In this document: one piece after another, positions 33,512 to 43,257 of the stretch
Position numbering within the stretch: the stretch's first letter is position 1
Layout of the letters: every line of letters starts with the position of its first letter
Assembly: GCA_001800245.1 (NCBI GenBank)
Contig: MGVA01000027.1
Span: forward strand, 34,023-98,022
DNA from: Elusimicrobia bacterium RIFOXYA12_FULL_51_18
GTDB taxonomy: Bacteria > Elusimicrobiota > Elusimicrobia > Elusimicrobiales > UBA9959
Direction: 5' to 3'
DNA: 64,000 nt
Translations under genes and position numbers: made by a program
The notes under the pieces: model-generated
Seen by the model: only the letters and a program-made list of their open reading frames with translations
Database searches by the model: none
Told to the model about the DNA's origin: nothing

Positions 33512-35914
33512 TTATATCTCCGTTACCTCGGCCTCTATGGTATACCCCGCGTTCTTGAACATATCGCTGTAAGCAAACGACAAGGCCTCTATCTTCCAAC
33601 CAACGTCAAAAAGGTCTCTTGGCCTGGCTTTAGGCTCCGGCCAAAATGTAATAAACGGATTTTGCTTAAAAATCAGTTCAACCGCGTCTTTGGAGGGGGA
33701 ATCCGTCAGTATTATTTGCCACTTGCCCGTGTATTTGTTCTTCCCTCGATAAGCTATAAGCTTGCCTCCCAGGGTTCTGAAACTGCCTGACTCAAAAAGC
33801 TCTCTTTGCGGTGTATAAGAGTCAAAATTTGGCAGCGCGACAAGTATCTGCCCGCAGTAAAGCTCACCTATTTTCTTATTCTGGTTCGCTGTCTTGGTCG
33901 TCCGGGCTTCTATCTGTATGACGGGAGTGGACTGCGGAGTGAACGGTATTATGATGTCGTCATCCAGTATCTCGCCGTCAAACAGCGTGGTTACGCCCAT
34001 GAACACCCGCAGGCTTTTCAGGTTCGTGTTCCGCAGGATAACGGCGCTTATATTTCTAAGCTCATTTCCGCCGGAAGGGCCCATGAAAGTAAGCTGCAAA
34101 GTAACCGGCGTCGAGTCCAATGCGGAAAGCGACGTCCACTGGCTGTCAGCATCGCCGTCGGTCAGCTTTTTGGTGTTTGCCGTCTCCGAAAGTCCTTCCT
34201 CGCTTGAGGTGGCTATGACAAGGCCGGGCCCGGCCTCGTCCAGTGACAGGATTATCGGCTGGTCATCTTCGACCGCGGCCATAGCCGAGATAAAATCAAA
34301 GGAGTTAAGCGTCGGCCCCGGGCTGGCTTTTACGAATTCCAGCTGTGTCTCAAAGATGTTTGCGGCCGGGAGCGTTAATTGCCCGGTTTCCTTGCTGCCA
34401 TTCGTGACTGTGGTTATGGGGTTCCCGAATGACTTCGTTTGAATCTCTTCGAGAGTGTCGCCTGCGCGAATGCGCACGTTAATCTTACTGGTTGGCGACT
34501 GTAGAGTGCGGTCTAAAGTAAAAGCTGTTACCAGATGCTTCTGATTAAAAACATGCCGCAGATTTATATGCCCGGAATCTGCCTCTACGCCCGGGCCGCA
34601 GAGCTTAAAATAATCAAAGCGAAACTTTGAGGCGTACATCTGGTCCGAATTGCCAATATCCAGGAATCTACTGCCTGGCAGGGTTCTTAGGACTGGTGAG
34701 TCCAAGGTTTCAAGAACCACTTGTGCAGGATCATCATTCTTGATGACTTTCATCTTGATAGTGCCTAACGGCCCCTGTGTAACAAAGATCGTGAACGGCA
34801 TACTCACCGTGTTTACCGGGAACAGCAGGGTGGGGGAAGCGCGGTTAAAAGTTACCCAGGCCGTGCCGTTCCACGTCCACTCCTGGCCGCCAGCGGCCAC
34901 TACAACCGGTGTAAAATACACGGTGCTGTTTCCGGGCGAGGTCGAGATAAGCAGCTCCCACAGGAGAATAGCGTTCTTGTTCGCTATAGGGACTGCTGAG
35001 GGAATCGGGTTTGCCTGCAGGATGCCGAATCCCCATTTGGCCGAGCTTGGCGGCGCACCAGCGCCATAGCGGTTAAACAGGAACCGCGTTTCGCATTCGA
35101 GCGAGCTTAACGCCGAGTTTCGCAGGGTCTCGATATTCTTGGGGCTAGTCTCCGATGGATAGTCGAACTCCAGGTATCCGCCGGTTTCGGGCGGGTCAGC
35201 CGTGCCTGGCGGGGAGGTTCCCCAAAGTTGGAAGTGGAAATCTATCAGGTCTTTCAGTTGGCCGCCTACCACCTCCCATAAATATTCCCAAGTCGAGGTG
35301 CTGGCGAGATAATATGTCGGTCGGCCAGAGCTGTAAGGGCTCAAAGGACTGCTCATCTGCGCGCCCCATTGAATGATGTTCGGATAGCTGTGTGACGCCC
35401 AGGTGGCCCGCAGAACAATGGCGTAAGGGATGTTTGCCTGAAGGGAAACGCCTGTCGAAAAAGTAAAATTCACGCCCGCTTCCGTGAGCGGAACGCTGGA
35501 GGCTGCTACCGGCTGCGAGGCACCGAGGACGGTGGTCGTGGGCGAATACATGCCGGTGGTGGTTCTTATTTCCGCGATTAAATTCTCACCGGCGACAAAC
35601 GTGCCGAATCTTCTCAAGGGCAGCGTCACTTTTGTCACTGTCTTGGCCCGCGCGTGAGAGAATGCCTGGGCATGCGAAAGGCCGTTGATCTCAGAAAAAC
35701 GATTTAACGCCGCGACATTAAAAAGCTGCTCAAAGGCTGTCTCACCTTGCGGCACTTCTTTCCAAAGCGGGTCCTTTACGCCGTCGTTAAAGTCGTCCGC
35801 CATTGCAAGCGGATAAGTCAGTCCCAGTTTGATTGGCATAGCCGAAACGTCAATATTGGCGTTTTCTGTATTGGCCTGGAACTGGCCTGCGGTATTGAAT
35901 ATTCGCTTGATCAC
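33512..35914 (-). CDS. Phage tail-tip / minor structural protein
   Basis: An 800-aa protein with beta-rich domains and no catalytic motif. Two galectin/lectin-like stretches can be guessed from repeated FDYFKLCG and NLRNISAVILRN type strands (the latter like carbohydrate-binding module folds). It overlaps the 914-aa gene by 4 bp. Position after the tape measure and before the lysis genes is that of the baseplate/tail-fibre module, so it probably contributes to host recognition. No specific family is recognised. Confidence 0.65.
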   Translation of the reverse strand: MIKRIFNTAGQFQANTENANIDVSAMPIKLGLTYPLAMADDFNDGVKDPLWKEVPQGETAFEQLFNVAALNRFSEINGLSHAQAFSHARAKTVTKVTLPLRRFGTFVAGENLIAEIRTTTGMYSPTTTVLGASQPVAASSVPLTEAGVNFTFSTGVSLQANIPYAIVLRATWASHSYPNIIQWGAQMSSPLSPYSSGRPTYYLASTSTWEYLWEVVGGQLKDLIDFHFQLWGTSPPGTADPPETGGYLEFDYPSETSPKNIETLRNSALSSLECETRFLFNRYGAGAPPSSAKWGFGILQANPIPSAVPIANKNAILLWELLISTSPGNSTVYFTPVVVAAGGQEWTWNGTAWVTFNRASPTLLFPVNTVSMPFTIFVTQGPLGTIKMKVIKNDDPAQVVLETLDSPVLRTLPGSRFLDIGNSDQMYASKFRFDYFKLCGPGVEADSGHINLRHVFNQKHLVTAFTLDRTLQSPTSKINVRIRAGDTLEEIQTKSFGNPITTVTNGSKETGQLTLPAANIFETQLEFVKASPGPTLNSFDFISAMAAVEDDQPIILSLDEAGPGLVIATSSEEGLSETANTKKLTDGDADSQWTSLSALDSTPVTLQLTFMGPSGGNELRNISAVILRNTNLKSLRVFMGVTTLFDGEILDDDIIIPFTPQSTPVIQIEARTTKTANQNKKIGELYCGQILVALPNFDSYTPQRELFESGSFRTLGGKLIAYRGKNKYTGKWQIILTDSPSKDAVELIFKQNPFITFWPEPKARPRDLFDVGWKIEALSFAYSDMFKNAGYTIEAEVTEI

Positions 35915-38655
35915 GCGACCTCCAGCAAATCCAACTCCGTCCTAAAATTCATCAAATCCTGTGCGACTCCGATAATCCTAGCGTCGAATATCTGCCCTAT
36001 CTGCCTGGGGGCGGGAATAGTGAACGTAACCCGGTCACCCAGTTCCAGCTCGGGCATAAACCGGGCGGTAAGCGTTGCCCGACGCTTGGGCTCCTTATAG
36101 CGGTTGAAATAACGCTTGGCCATGACAGTAGCCAAGTCAACGTCGGTCTGGAACAGCATTCCGCCGCCACCCACGGATAAGGGTCTCACGCCGAACCGCT
36201 GGTTTGAGGTGGGTGCGGCCTCGCCCTCGGTCTGTGAGTCCACAGTCTTAACGAACTCGCCGAAGCTGGCGCGTATGCTGTTGAAAACCCTGTCCCAGCC
36301 CGGATTTATACTTTGGACTTTTTCTATGTTGGAGCCGTCCAAAGTAAGCAGCGAAACCGCCGCTGCCGCTTTATTCCTGAAGAAGAATCTGCCCATGCCG
36401 TCCATGCCCAGTTCGAAGTCTGCTATCCGGGCCAACTCTTTGATTACGTCCAGAACGGACCGGCTGGCGAAATTCGCCATAGAGATAAGAACGTTCCGCG
36501 TGGTCAGCGTTATCACGCTGAGCCTGTGGACCGGCAGGTTTACGCCGGACGTGTTCATGAGCGTGATAAACGCCATCTTCGCGGGCATCGGGAATCCCTG
36601 TGAGACCGCGAACTCGTCTGAGATTATCGTGTCGTTCGCCCCTAACGCCCTGTGGAAGCTGAATCCGGACTGGCTGTTAGCCCCGGCCGCCGTGAAACGC
36701 TGAACGCTGCCGTTATTGTTCTCAATGGCGGCTTTCCATGCGTCCCAGGACACTGTCCCGGAGCCGCCGTCTATAAGCGGCGATTCCGCGATAGCAGGCA
36801 GCCATATCCGCTTGATGCCGTAAGGCAGGGATTCCAGCGTGTCCGTAATAGCTATCCTGAACTTGACATATCTCGGCGATTGGGCGTTTGTCCAACTGCC
36901 GATGTTACCGCCGTTTGAAACCGCTGTCTCAGCCGAGTATGTCAGGTCATCCGCGCTCCATGAATGGTAAAACTGCGCGCCAGAGGCTAATCCCTGCAAC
37001 TCCGCGAAGAATGGCCCCAGTGTGGTTATAAGCGAAAACGTGGTCAGCCCGGCCAGCTGCGGGCCGTAATCTACTTTAAGTGTCAACTGCCCGGTTGACG
37101 GAGTGGCACTTATGCCGTTATAGCGCAGGTAATCGATATAGAAAGTGTTGCTGCCGCTTGATTGTAGGCGTATGCCGGATGTCCCGCTTGGGAACGCGCC
37201 CAAGGTTCCCGAAAGGACTTGTGTGCCATCAACGAATAAAGCCCAAGTCCCGGCAGATACGCTGGTAAGCGTAAGCGCCAGCCGGAACGTATGAAACTGC
37301 GTTAGGCTGACCGAATAATTCGCGCTTGTGATTGCAGATCGCACCCGGACCTGGTTCAGGTTGAGAAATTCGATTTGAGCACCGAGAAAAGGCGACTGGC
37401 CGACCATCGTGCCGAGCGTTACAGTGCCGCTTATCGAACTGAACCGCAGTCTTGCGCAGACGCACCGTGACAGGTTGAACTCTTCGGCGGTGTTCTGAAG
37501 CACATAGTCGGCGCCTCCGGCATGCGTGACCGTTCTTACGCTGCCCGACAGGGTTGCCGTGGTGCCGGACGGCAGGAACTCGAACCACGGGAACGCGTAA
37601 TTGCCCTCAATAATGCTTTTTTCCTGTGCGGGCTCGTAATCGGCCTCGTATTGCGACGTCCACCGTGGATGTATTCCATTTTTTATGCGGTCAAAATTTA
37701 TCCGGCTTACGTTGAGGCCTGCCAGCCATTTGGCTGCGGTATCATATGCGTCTATCGTCAACTGGCCGTCCCCTGCAGGTGGTTCGTCCTCCGGGATTAT
37801 CAGAGCTCTGTAGAGGCTATACGGCGCGAAATCGCCGACACAGGTGTGTAATATCTCACGCTGTGCTGCTGGGTCGAATTGAACGGTTTCAACAGCTGCG
37901 GTCTGGACCTGCGGTACTGAGGCCAATAGATCGTTTACCACATTATGGATTTGCTGGTCGCGCTTCCAGACCACGCAGTCCGAGCGCACTTCAGCAGCCA
38001 GTTGAGGCTGGACAGTTTCAAATTTTATGACAGCCTTCTTTTGCGGGTCGTTAAGGTTTGATGCCGTCCATCTGGTGCCGGGCCGCATTACCTCGCCCGC
38101 TACCCGAACCTCTTTAACCGCGCCGACCGGGGTGTTTGCAAGTTCAAACTCAGCTCTTAAGCCGTCGCCGATGCCTAACAGCTCGTTGTTTACCGGGATA
38201 GCCGCCTTGTCGGCGTCCGCATCTTCCAGAAGTTGATCCATTGACTGGATGTCCAGCTGAAGAGTAGGCATTCCGGAATCTTCCACGGCATCTTCAATAA
38301 CGCCGGTGAATACAGGGGAAATCTCATCCGCGCCCGCAACTTTAAGCCCCAATGAAATTCTGATTTGCGAGTGAAACCGCAGGAACCCGGCGAACCGTCC
38401 CACGGAACCGTCATCCCACAGCCGTTTTGAATTATCGACTTCGATGCTGATATTGGATGCCTTGTATTCATTCAAAGCGTCAGTGTCTAGCTTCCATGAC
38501 AGCCGGTCGAGCCGGACTATCTCGGTTGTGACGTCAATGGCCGCCGCTTCCCAGCCAGAGCCGTTCGTAAGCCGTCTGAAAAGCTCAACTTTCCTGACCG
38601 GATAAATCAGGTTTGACGCCTGCGCCGCTTTATAGCCTTGGGATACTGTTTTCAT
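35911..38655 (-). CDS. Phage tail protein, distal tail / tail-hub-like
   Basis: A 914-aa protein encoded directly after the tape measure gene (4-bp overlap). The N-terminal 300 residues look like a phage hub domain (EIVRLDRLSWKLDTDALNEYKASNISIEVDN). The middle has a concanavalin/laminin-G-like region (residues about 360-500, STGQLTLKVDYG after it), and the C-terminal 200 residues include FELGMDGMGRFFFRNK and a MAKRYFNRYKEPKRRATLTARFMPELELGDRVTF stretch typical of tail-hub proteins. Role: tail-tip assembly and perhaps receptor contact. Confidence 0.7.
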   Translation of the reverse strand: MKTVSQGYKAAQASNLIYPVRKVELFRRLTNGSGWEAAAIDVTTEIVRLDRLSWKLDTDALNEYKASNISIEVDNSKRLWDDGSVGRFAGFLRFHSQIRISLGLKVAGADEISPVFTGVIEDAVEDSGMPTLQLDIQSMDQLLEDADADKAAIPVNNELLGIGDGLRAEFELANTPVGAVKEVRVAGEVMRPGTRWTASNLNDPQKKAVIKFETVQPQLAAEVRSDCVVWKRDQQIHNVVNDLLASVPQVQTAAVETVQFDPAAQREILHTCVGDFAPYSLYRALIIPEDEPPAGDGQLTIDAYDTAAKWLAGLNVSRINFDRIKNGIHPRWTSQYEADYEPAQEKSIIEGNYAFPWFEFLPSGTTATLSGSVRTVTHAGGADYVLQNTAEEFNLSRCVCARLRFSSISGTVTLGTMVGQSPFLGAQIEFLNLNQVRVRSAITSANYSVSLTQFHTFRLALTLTSVSAGTWALFVDGTQVLSGTLGAFPSGTSGIRLQSSGSNTFYIDYLRYNGISATPSTGQLTLKVDYGPQLAGLTTFSLITTLGPFFAELQGLASGAQFYHSWSADDLTYSAETAVSNGGNIGSWTNAQSPRYVKFRIAITDTLESLPYGIKRIWLPAIAESPLIDGGSGTVSWDAWKAAIENNNGSVQRFTAAGANSQSGFSFHRALGANDTIISDEFAVSQGFPMPAKMAFITLMNTSGVNLPVHRLSVITLTTRNVLISMANFASRSVLDVIKELARIADFELGMDGMGRFFFRNKAAAAVSLLTLDGSNIEKVQSINPGWDRVFNSIRASFGEFVKTVDSQTEGEAAPTSNQRFGVRPLSVGGGGMLFQTDVDLATVMAKRYFNRYKEPKRRATLTARFMPELELGDRVTFTIPAPRQIGQIFDARIIGVAQDLMNFRTELDLLEVA

Positions 38656-40598
38656 ACCGCGTCCTTAGACAAGCGCCCCTGCTTTGAAAGGATGGATTTA
38701 ACCAGCTCCGCACCCTCTGCCGCGCCCGAGCGGGTAACCTCTGACATCCGCCGCATTAATTGTCGGACCTGCTCGTCACCCAAGCCGGTGACTGTAATGG
38801 CGTTATGTTGTGTGACCGAGACGCTAATGCCGCCGCCGAACTTCCCCAACTGGTCAAGCGGTATGACCGCCTCAGGGCCTTTCTCGGCGATTGTGGCAAG
38901 CACTGGTTCCCTTACAATAGCGCCCTCGGCAAACCCGAAGATTTTGCCGATGGATTTTGTAATGGGAGTCATAAGTGACACGGCCCCCGCGAATAAACCG
39001 ACAGAGCCGAGGCCGCTAAGCGACGCGGCTTGCGTTGCGGAATTGGCCAGCGCCTGTTCTATGGCTATGCGGGTGAATGTCTCAATGGCGGTTCTTAAGA
39101 CAGTGCTCATTACTGACTTCCAGGCATCCTCAAAACTCTTGCCGTCCATGATCATATCCGCCACGGCACCGGAGAATGAAGAAGCAAAGGAATCAGACAC
39201 AGCCTTTTGAGTGTCGTGTATTGCTATCAGGTCGGCGTTTATGGCATCCCGTGCCTTCTGAGATTCCGCTATTGAGATGGCGGACGCGTTCAGCCTGGCG
39301 GCAATAAGCTCGTCCTCGGTTATTAAACCCTTGGTTCGCAAATCTTCGAACTGCTGAAACCGTTGTGTTTTCTCCTGCTCGATGAGCAGCAATCTGGATT
39401 CAAGGTTTCGGCCTTCACTGTCTAGCCGTTCAGCCTCAAGCTGTGTGAGCTTGTCATATGCGTCCTGTCCCAGGCGTTTTTTTTCGTCAGTCTCTTTTTG
39501 CGATTCTTCGATTGATTTTTGGGTTACCTTGGCTTTAATCTCAACTTCCTGTGTTATCAGCCCCTCGCGTTCGTTTGCATAGCGTCTCTGCACTTCTGCC
39601 GCCTGTTCTGTGGAGGCTTCCTCTATGGCCTGCATCTTGACATTGGCGTCCTGGACTATCTCCGGCAGGCGGTCAAACTGGCCTTTGAATATCGCGCCCC
39701 AGCCGCTGGCGGTTTGCTCTATGATGACAAGCGTTTTTGCTCCCCAATTGGCTATGACCACTCCGAGAATCTCAAAGAACTGTGTGCCTTTAAGGATCGC
39801 CTCAAGAAAAAACTTGAAAACCGGCAATACCCCGGCGCCCACTATCTCTTTAAAATCATCCAGCCTGTTTCTTAAAGACGACAACTGCATGGCAAAGCCG
39901 GACTCTTTCTCGGCAGCACCCATAAACTTCTTGGAGAGCGCGTCTATAACTTCCTGTGAGGTGGAAGCATCGCCTATAAACGCTCCAAACTCTGTTTTAA
40001 GCGCCCTCATGCGCGTGGAGTCACCGTTTAGGATAGGGCCAAGCAGCTCAAGGATGTGGTTTAAGTCCTTGCCGGATGCGGAAGCCAGCCCGAACGCCAG
40101 CTTCGTTCCCTGCATGGCCTGCCCGGCATCGCCGGTAATCCTTGTAAGCCTGCCGAGTGCGTCATAAGTTTCTGTATCTGAAAATCTGGTCAGGGCTTGC
40201 TGCTCTTGGGCGAACGCCATAATGCGCTCTTTCTCTTTGCCAAAAGAGCCGCCGGTTGATTCAACAGCAAATTGCAGCCTGCGTAATGCCTCTTCTTCGG
40301 TTACGGCCGCGTCAGCCGTGGATTTGAAGAAGGCCGCTATACCGGCAACCGTGGCAAAGCCCATCAACTGGTTCAGAAGCTGGTTGGCCGCGCCTTGGAC
40401 AGCCGCCATTGACTGTGCCGTCGCGTCTACTTTGGGAGGGAGAGTTGTGAATGCCTTATCGGCCCGCGCTGTGGATTTTTCAATCACGCCCGCGAATTTA
40501 TCGGAGCGCTGCGCGGCATCCAGCAGTTGTTGCGACAGCCGCTGAATAGCGGGCGAGGCCTGGTCAATGGCCTCGAAGATTATCTCGAAGCCGGCCAT
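38652..40598 (-). CDS. Tail tape measure protein
   Basis: A 648-aa protein with a long helical/coiled-coil body, a hydrophobic segment near residues 85-110 and another near 520-560, and a C-terminal motif EKGPEAVIPLDQLGKFG that is common at the end of tape measure proteins. It sets tail length. By the usual scale of about 0.15 nm per residue the tail would be near 100 nm. It lies after the tail tube and chaperone genes and overlaps the next gene by 4 bp. Confidence 0.9.
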   Translation of the reverse strand: MAGFEIIFEAIDQASPAIQRLSQQLLDAAQRSDKFAGVIEKSTARADKAFTTLPPKVDATAQSMAAVQGAANQLLNQLMGFATVAGIAAFFKSTADAAVTEEEALRRLQFAVESTGGSFGKEKERIMAFAQEQQALTRFSDTETYDALGRLTRITGDAGQAMQGTKLAFGLASASGKDLNHILELLGPILNGDSTRMRALKTEFGAFIGDASTSQEVIDALSKKFMGAAEKESGFAMQLSSLRNRLDDFKEIVGAGVLPVFKFFLEAILKGTQFFEILGVVIANWGAKTLVIIEQTASGWGAIFKGQFDRLPEIVQDANVKMQAIEEASTEQAAEVQRRYANEREGLITQEVEIKAKVTQKSIEESQKETDEKKRLGQDAYDKLTQLEAERLDSEGRNLESRLLLIEQEKTQRFQQFEDLRTKGLITEDELIAARLNASAISIAESQKARDAINADLIAIHDTQKAVSDSFASSFSGAVADMIMDGKSFEDAWKSVMSTVLRTAIETFTRIAIEQALANSATQAASLSGLGSVGLFAGAVSLMTPITKSIGKIFGFAEGAIVREPVLATIAEKGPEAVIPLDQLGKFGGGISVSVTQHNAITVTGLGDEQVRQLMRRMSEVTRSGAAEGAELVKSILSKQGRLSKDAV

Positions 40599-40600
40599 AA

Positions 40601-40984
40601 CTAAGTCTCCTTGGTTATGGAATCAAGCGTAAAATTTATGATCTCAACATAAAGCCCGACCGCAAGCGAATACTCGGACAGGATGGCATCTACCGGAACC
40701 GCGTCTTTGTCCTCATCGCCGACGCAAATCTTCGGCGAGATTACGCCATATAAAAGCACACGCCGGAATTGCGGCAGTTTGGGGTTTGCTATCAGCTCGT
40801 TGATTCGTTTGGCCAGCGCGTCTTTACCCTGCCGCGCAATGCTCCAGAAATCGGCGGTTTCATCGCCAAGAAACAGCAGCGGGACCCGGCGTATCCTGAA
40901 TGCCAGGCCGCAGACCTCTATGGTCTTCTCTTTTTTGAGCTTTTCCTTAAGCTCAGCCGCTGAAACAGGTGCGTTCATAATCAA
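40601..40984 (-). CDS. Tail assembly chaperone-like protein
   Basis: A 127-aa protein between the tail tube gene (4-bp overlap) and the tape measure gene (2-bp gap), the position of lambda gpG-type chaperones. It contains RIRRVPLLFLGDETADFWSIARQGKDALAKRINELI. No second frame or slippery site giving a gpGT-like fusion is evident before the tape measure start, so the usual programmed frameshift seems absent. Confidence 0.6.
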   Translation of the reverse strand: MIMNAPVSAAELKEKLKKEKTIEVCGLAFRIRRVPLLFLGDETADFWSIARQGKDALAKRINELIANPKLPQFRRVLLYGVISPKICVGDEDKDAVPVDAILSEYSLAVGLYVEIINFTLDSITKET

Positions 40985-41943
40985 TATCCCGTTACCGCGT
41001 TCGTAATGATGGCCTGCAGGCTGTAACCCAAGACCGGGTCCAGCTCGGCCTGGAAGGTTACGGCGGAGCCGAACAGCCCTTCCAACGTGCCGAATGCATA
41101 GGCGGTGTATTTCGCCTTCGGGATGCTCAGCTCCAGCTTATTTTTGAAAGCATCTTCTATAATGTCGCCTGTAAGCGCGAGATCTATCGCCTGAGGCAGG
41201 TTATCCAGGAATTTCTGGCGGTTAGCTTCGGTCTCGAAATAGATCTCGTAGCCGCCGTCGATTGCGAATTTGCCGGACGACACGATGTCTTTAGCGTCTC
41301 GGGACTGGCTTAAGGTCCTGTGTGCCACCGACGCGTTATCAATACTCAGGGTCCAACTTTTGACATCCTGGTTTATAATCCCGTCCAGCTTAAATTCGGT
41401 CTGAAAGAACATCAGCGGCTTCGGTGTGCCGAATACCGCCGAGAACGCGGAGGCTGGTTCTTCCGTCTTGAACAGCACATCGGCCGCGACCTGGCCTTTG
41501 CCGTCTACTGCACCGGTCATTGTCAACTTCTTGATCACCGTGAGCGGATAGCGCTTTGCACCCAGGCCCCGGTCCACAAAATAAGTAAATGAGGGGAACT
41601 GCACCCGATTGTCGGGCTTAAACGTATGCTTGAACACTGTCGGCGAGTTGACGGCATCCGGCTGGGTCGTGGTAACCTTGCCGAGACAGCCAAGCAATAG
41701 GTCGCCCAACGTGTCCGCTTCAAGGTCAATGGCAGGCAACTTCCCGCTGCCTTCACGTATCCCGGTGGCAGAAGGGAACGTCTCTTTTGAACCTCTGATC
41801 TTATCGTCCGCGATGAGCAGCGACTTATAATCCAGCAGCGATTCAGCCCCGACCGCTAAAAACTTCTGCGGCGCGGCCTCGGCTATTCCACGAGTGGCTT
41901 CTTTCTTGAACCCATATTTCTGATTTTCAATTGCAAAAGGCAT
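40981..41943 (-). CDS. Major tail (tube) protein
   Basis: A 320-aa beta-rich protein typical of siphovirus major tail proteins: FGFKKEATRG..-type start near residue 10, repeated strands (KLTMTGAVDGKGQVAADVLF) and a C-terminal Ig-like region. It polymerises into the tail tube. The gene is followed by the chaperone and tape measure, which fixes the assignment. The ATG is preceded by AGGAGATAAAC. Confidence 0.78.
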   Translation of the reverse strand: MPFAIENQKYGFKKEATRGIAEAAPQKFLAVGAESLLDYKSLLIADDKIRGSKETFPSATGIREGSGKLPAIDLEADTLGDLLLGCLGKVTTTQPDAVNSPTVFKHTFKPDNRVQFPSFTYFVDRGLGAKRYPLTVIKKLTMTGAVDGKGQVAADVLFKTEEPASAFSAVFGTPKPLMFFQTEFKLDGIINQDVKSWTLSIDNASVAHRTLSQSRDAKDIVSSGKFAIDGGYEIYFETEANRQKFLDNLPQAIDLALTGDIIEDAFKNKLELSIPKAKYTAYAFGTLEGLFGSAVTFQAELDPVLGYSLQAIITNAVTGY

Positions 41944-41957
41944 AGTTTATCTCCTTG

Positions 41958-42449
41958 TTATTTCCTGCTTGTGGTTTCCACTGTGAATACCAGTGCAGCC
42001 GCCGTCATACTGGCGTTTATGGTGGCGACCAGATTATCCTCTGGCGGCTCCCATTCAATCGTGTTTAGGATTGAAAACAGGACCTGTCCGTTGGGTAGTG
42101 ACAGTCCGCCCAGGTCTACATTGTCTATAAACAACTCGGCCAGTTTCTGTGTCTCCTGGGTCTTGAGTTTGACTATCTCTTCGCCCGGTCCGAACGATTT
42201 AACGAACACTATCCTAAAGTGATAGACGATTCGGTAAGTCTGGCCCGTCGTTATGCGCTCAAGATTGGTGGCCGGTGCCGGTTTAACAAAGACAGCCGGG
42301 ACATTGTCTGCCAGAGCCTCCAACGCGGGGAAGAACTCCAGCGCGCCGATGGCGACCACCTTAAGGCCCAACTGGTCGGCCAGGTTCTGGTCTATGAGCT
42401 CGACGATTCTCTCGGCGATAAGCGTTTCGTGCAGTCGTGGCGCGGGCAT
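41958..42449 (-). CDS. Tail terminator-like protein
   Basis: A 163-aa protein read from ATG 42449, which overlaps the stop of the preceding gene by one base (TAATG), so longer starts inside that gene are rejected. It contains ETLIAERIVELIDQNLADQLG and a C-terminal beta part. Between the gp10-like gene and the tail tube is where tail terminator (gpU-like) genes lie; the assignment rests on this position. Confidence 0.6.
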   Translation of the reverse strand: MPAPRLHETLIAERIVELIDQNLADQLGLKVVAIGALEFFPALEALADNVPAVFVKPAPATNLERITTGQTYRIVYHFRIVFVKSFGPGEEIVKLKTQETQKLAELFIDNVDLGGLSLPNGQVLFSILNTIEWEPPEDNLVATINASMTAAALVFTVETTSRK

Positions 42450-42937
42450 TAGAGCGTGCCTCCCGCCTGCTGCAGGGCTTCTAAGATGCGCGTCTGGAAA
42501 ATGGTCTGAATCCTGGGCGTTGCACCCAATAAGGCAGGCCTTAAATATGGCTGTGCCCTGAACCCACGCCGCTTGATGGCTCTGGCCACCACAAAGGCCA
42601 GTCGTTCGTCGCCGAGCTTGCGCCGGGCCCATGCTTTCAGGTCACCGGACGGCGGCGGCATAGCGCCGGGCCACGGGTTTCGGCCTTCTTCGACCACGGA
42701 TGCATACGCCAGGCCCGAGCCGACCTCGCCGGTTATGCGGCTGCCTTCCTCTGATACATTCTGGCTGATGGAAACGCGCAGCAATCCCCGGAAGACAGGC
42801 GCATAAAGCTTGGCGTAGCTCTGGACTAAAACAGCAGACTCCCGCATCGCCTTTACAATGGCGTTGCGCAACCGCTGCGGCAGTTGCGGCAGGGTCTTGG
42901 TTATCTCGCCCTTTTCCTTAAAGATAATGCGTATCAC
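42449..42937 (-). CDS. HK97 gp10-like head-tail joining protein
   Basis: A 162-aa protein from a GTG start at 42937 (VIRIIFKEKGE) with GGAGGAG 6 nt upstream; a longer in-frame start would overlap the previous gene. The pattern of N-terminal helix LPQRLRNAIVKAMRESAVLVQSYAK, then APVFRGLLRVSIS and GLAYASVVEEGRNPWPG, matches the HK97 gp10-like family (tail completion/neck). It belongs to the neck module with its neighbours. Confidence 0.75.
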   Translation of the reverse strand: MIRIIFKEKGEITKTLPQLPQRLRNAIVKAMRESAVLVQSYAKLYAPVFRGLLRVSISQNVSEEGSRITGEVGSGLAYASVVEEGRNPWPGAMPPPSGDLKAWARRKLGDERLAFVVARAIKRRGFRAQPYLRPALLGATPRIQTIFQTRILEALQQAGGTL

Positions 42938-43257
42938 CTCTTCTCCTCCAGAACGGCTTCCATGTGATGGCCCCAAAAATTCTTAACGTCGGTTGCTACG
43001 AATGTTTCGTTGTCTGACTCGCGTATGACCTCGTAATTCGCTTTAAGCTCGGTCTGATTTAGAAACAGCCGAAACGAGCGTTTAGGCGTTTGCCCCAGCA
43101 CATTCCGGCTTGAGGCTGTGCCGCCCGGATTGAACCGGGATTTAACGCCGGTGGCGATTACCTCATAGTCAAATACCGGCTGCTTGGTGCCGACCACAAA
43201 ACGCTGGACAGGCTTGCGGATAGTGATGCTCTCAGTTAAAAGCCGCTTTTCTATCAT
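42934..43257 (-). CDS. Head closure / head-tail adaptor protein
   Basis: A 107-aa beta-rich protein (LTESITIRKPVQ...FDYEVIATGVKSRFNPGG...NETFVATDVKNFWGHHMEAVLEEK). Length, strand pattern and position between the gp6-like connector and the gp10-like protein match head-stopper (gp16/FII-like) proteins. It overlaps neighbours by 4 bp on both sides. Confidence 0.7.
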   Translation of the reverse strand: MIEKRLLTESITIRKPVQRFVVGTKQPVFDYEVIATGVKSRFNPGGTASSRNVLGQTPKRSFRLFLNQTELKANYEVIRESDNETFVATDVKNFWGHHMEAVLEEKR

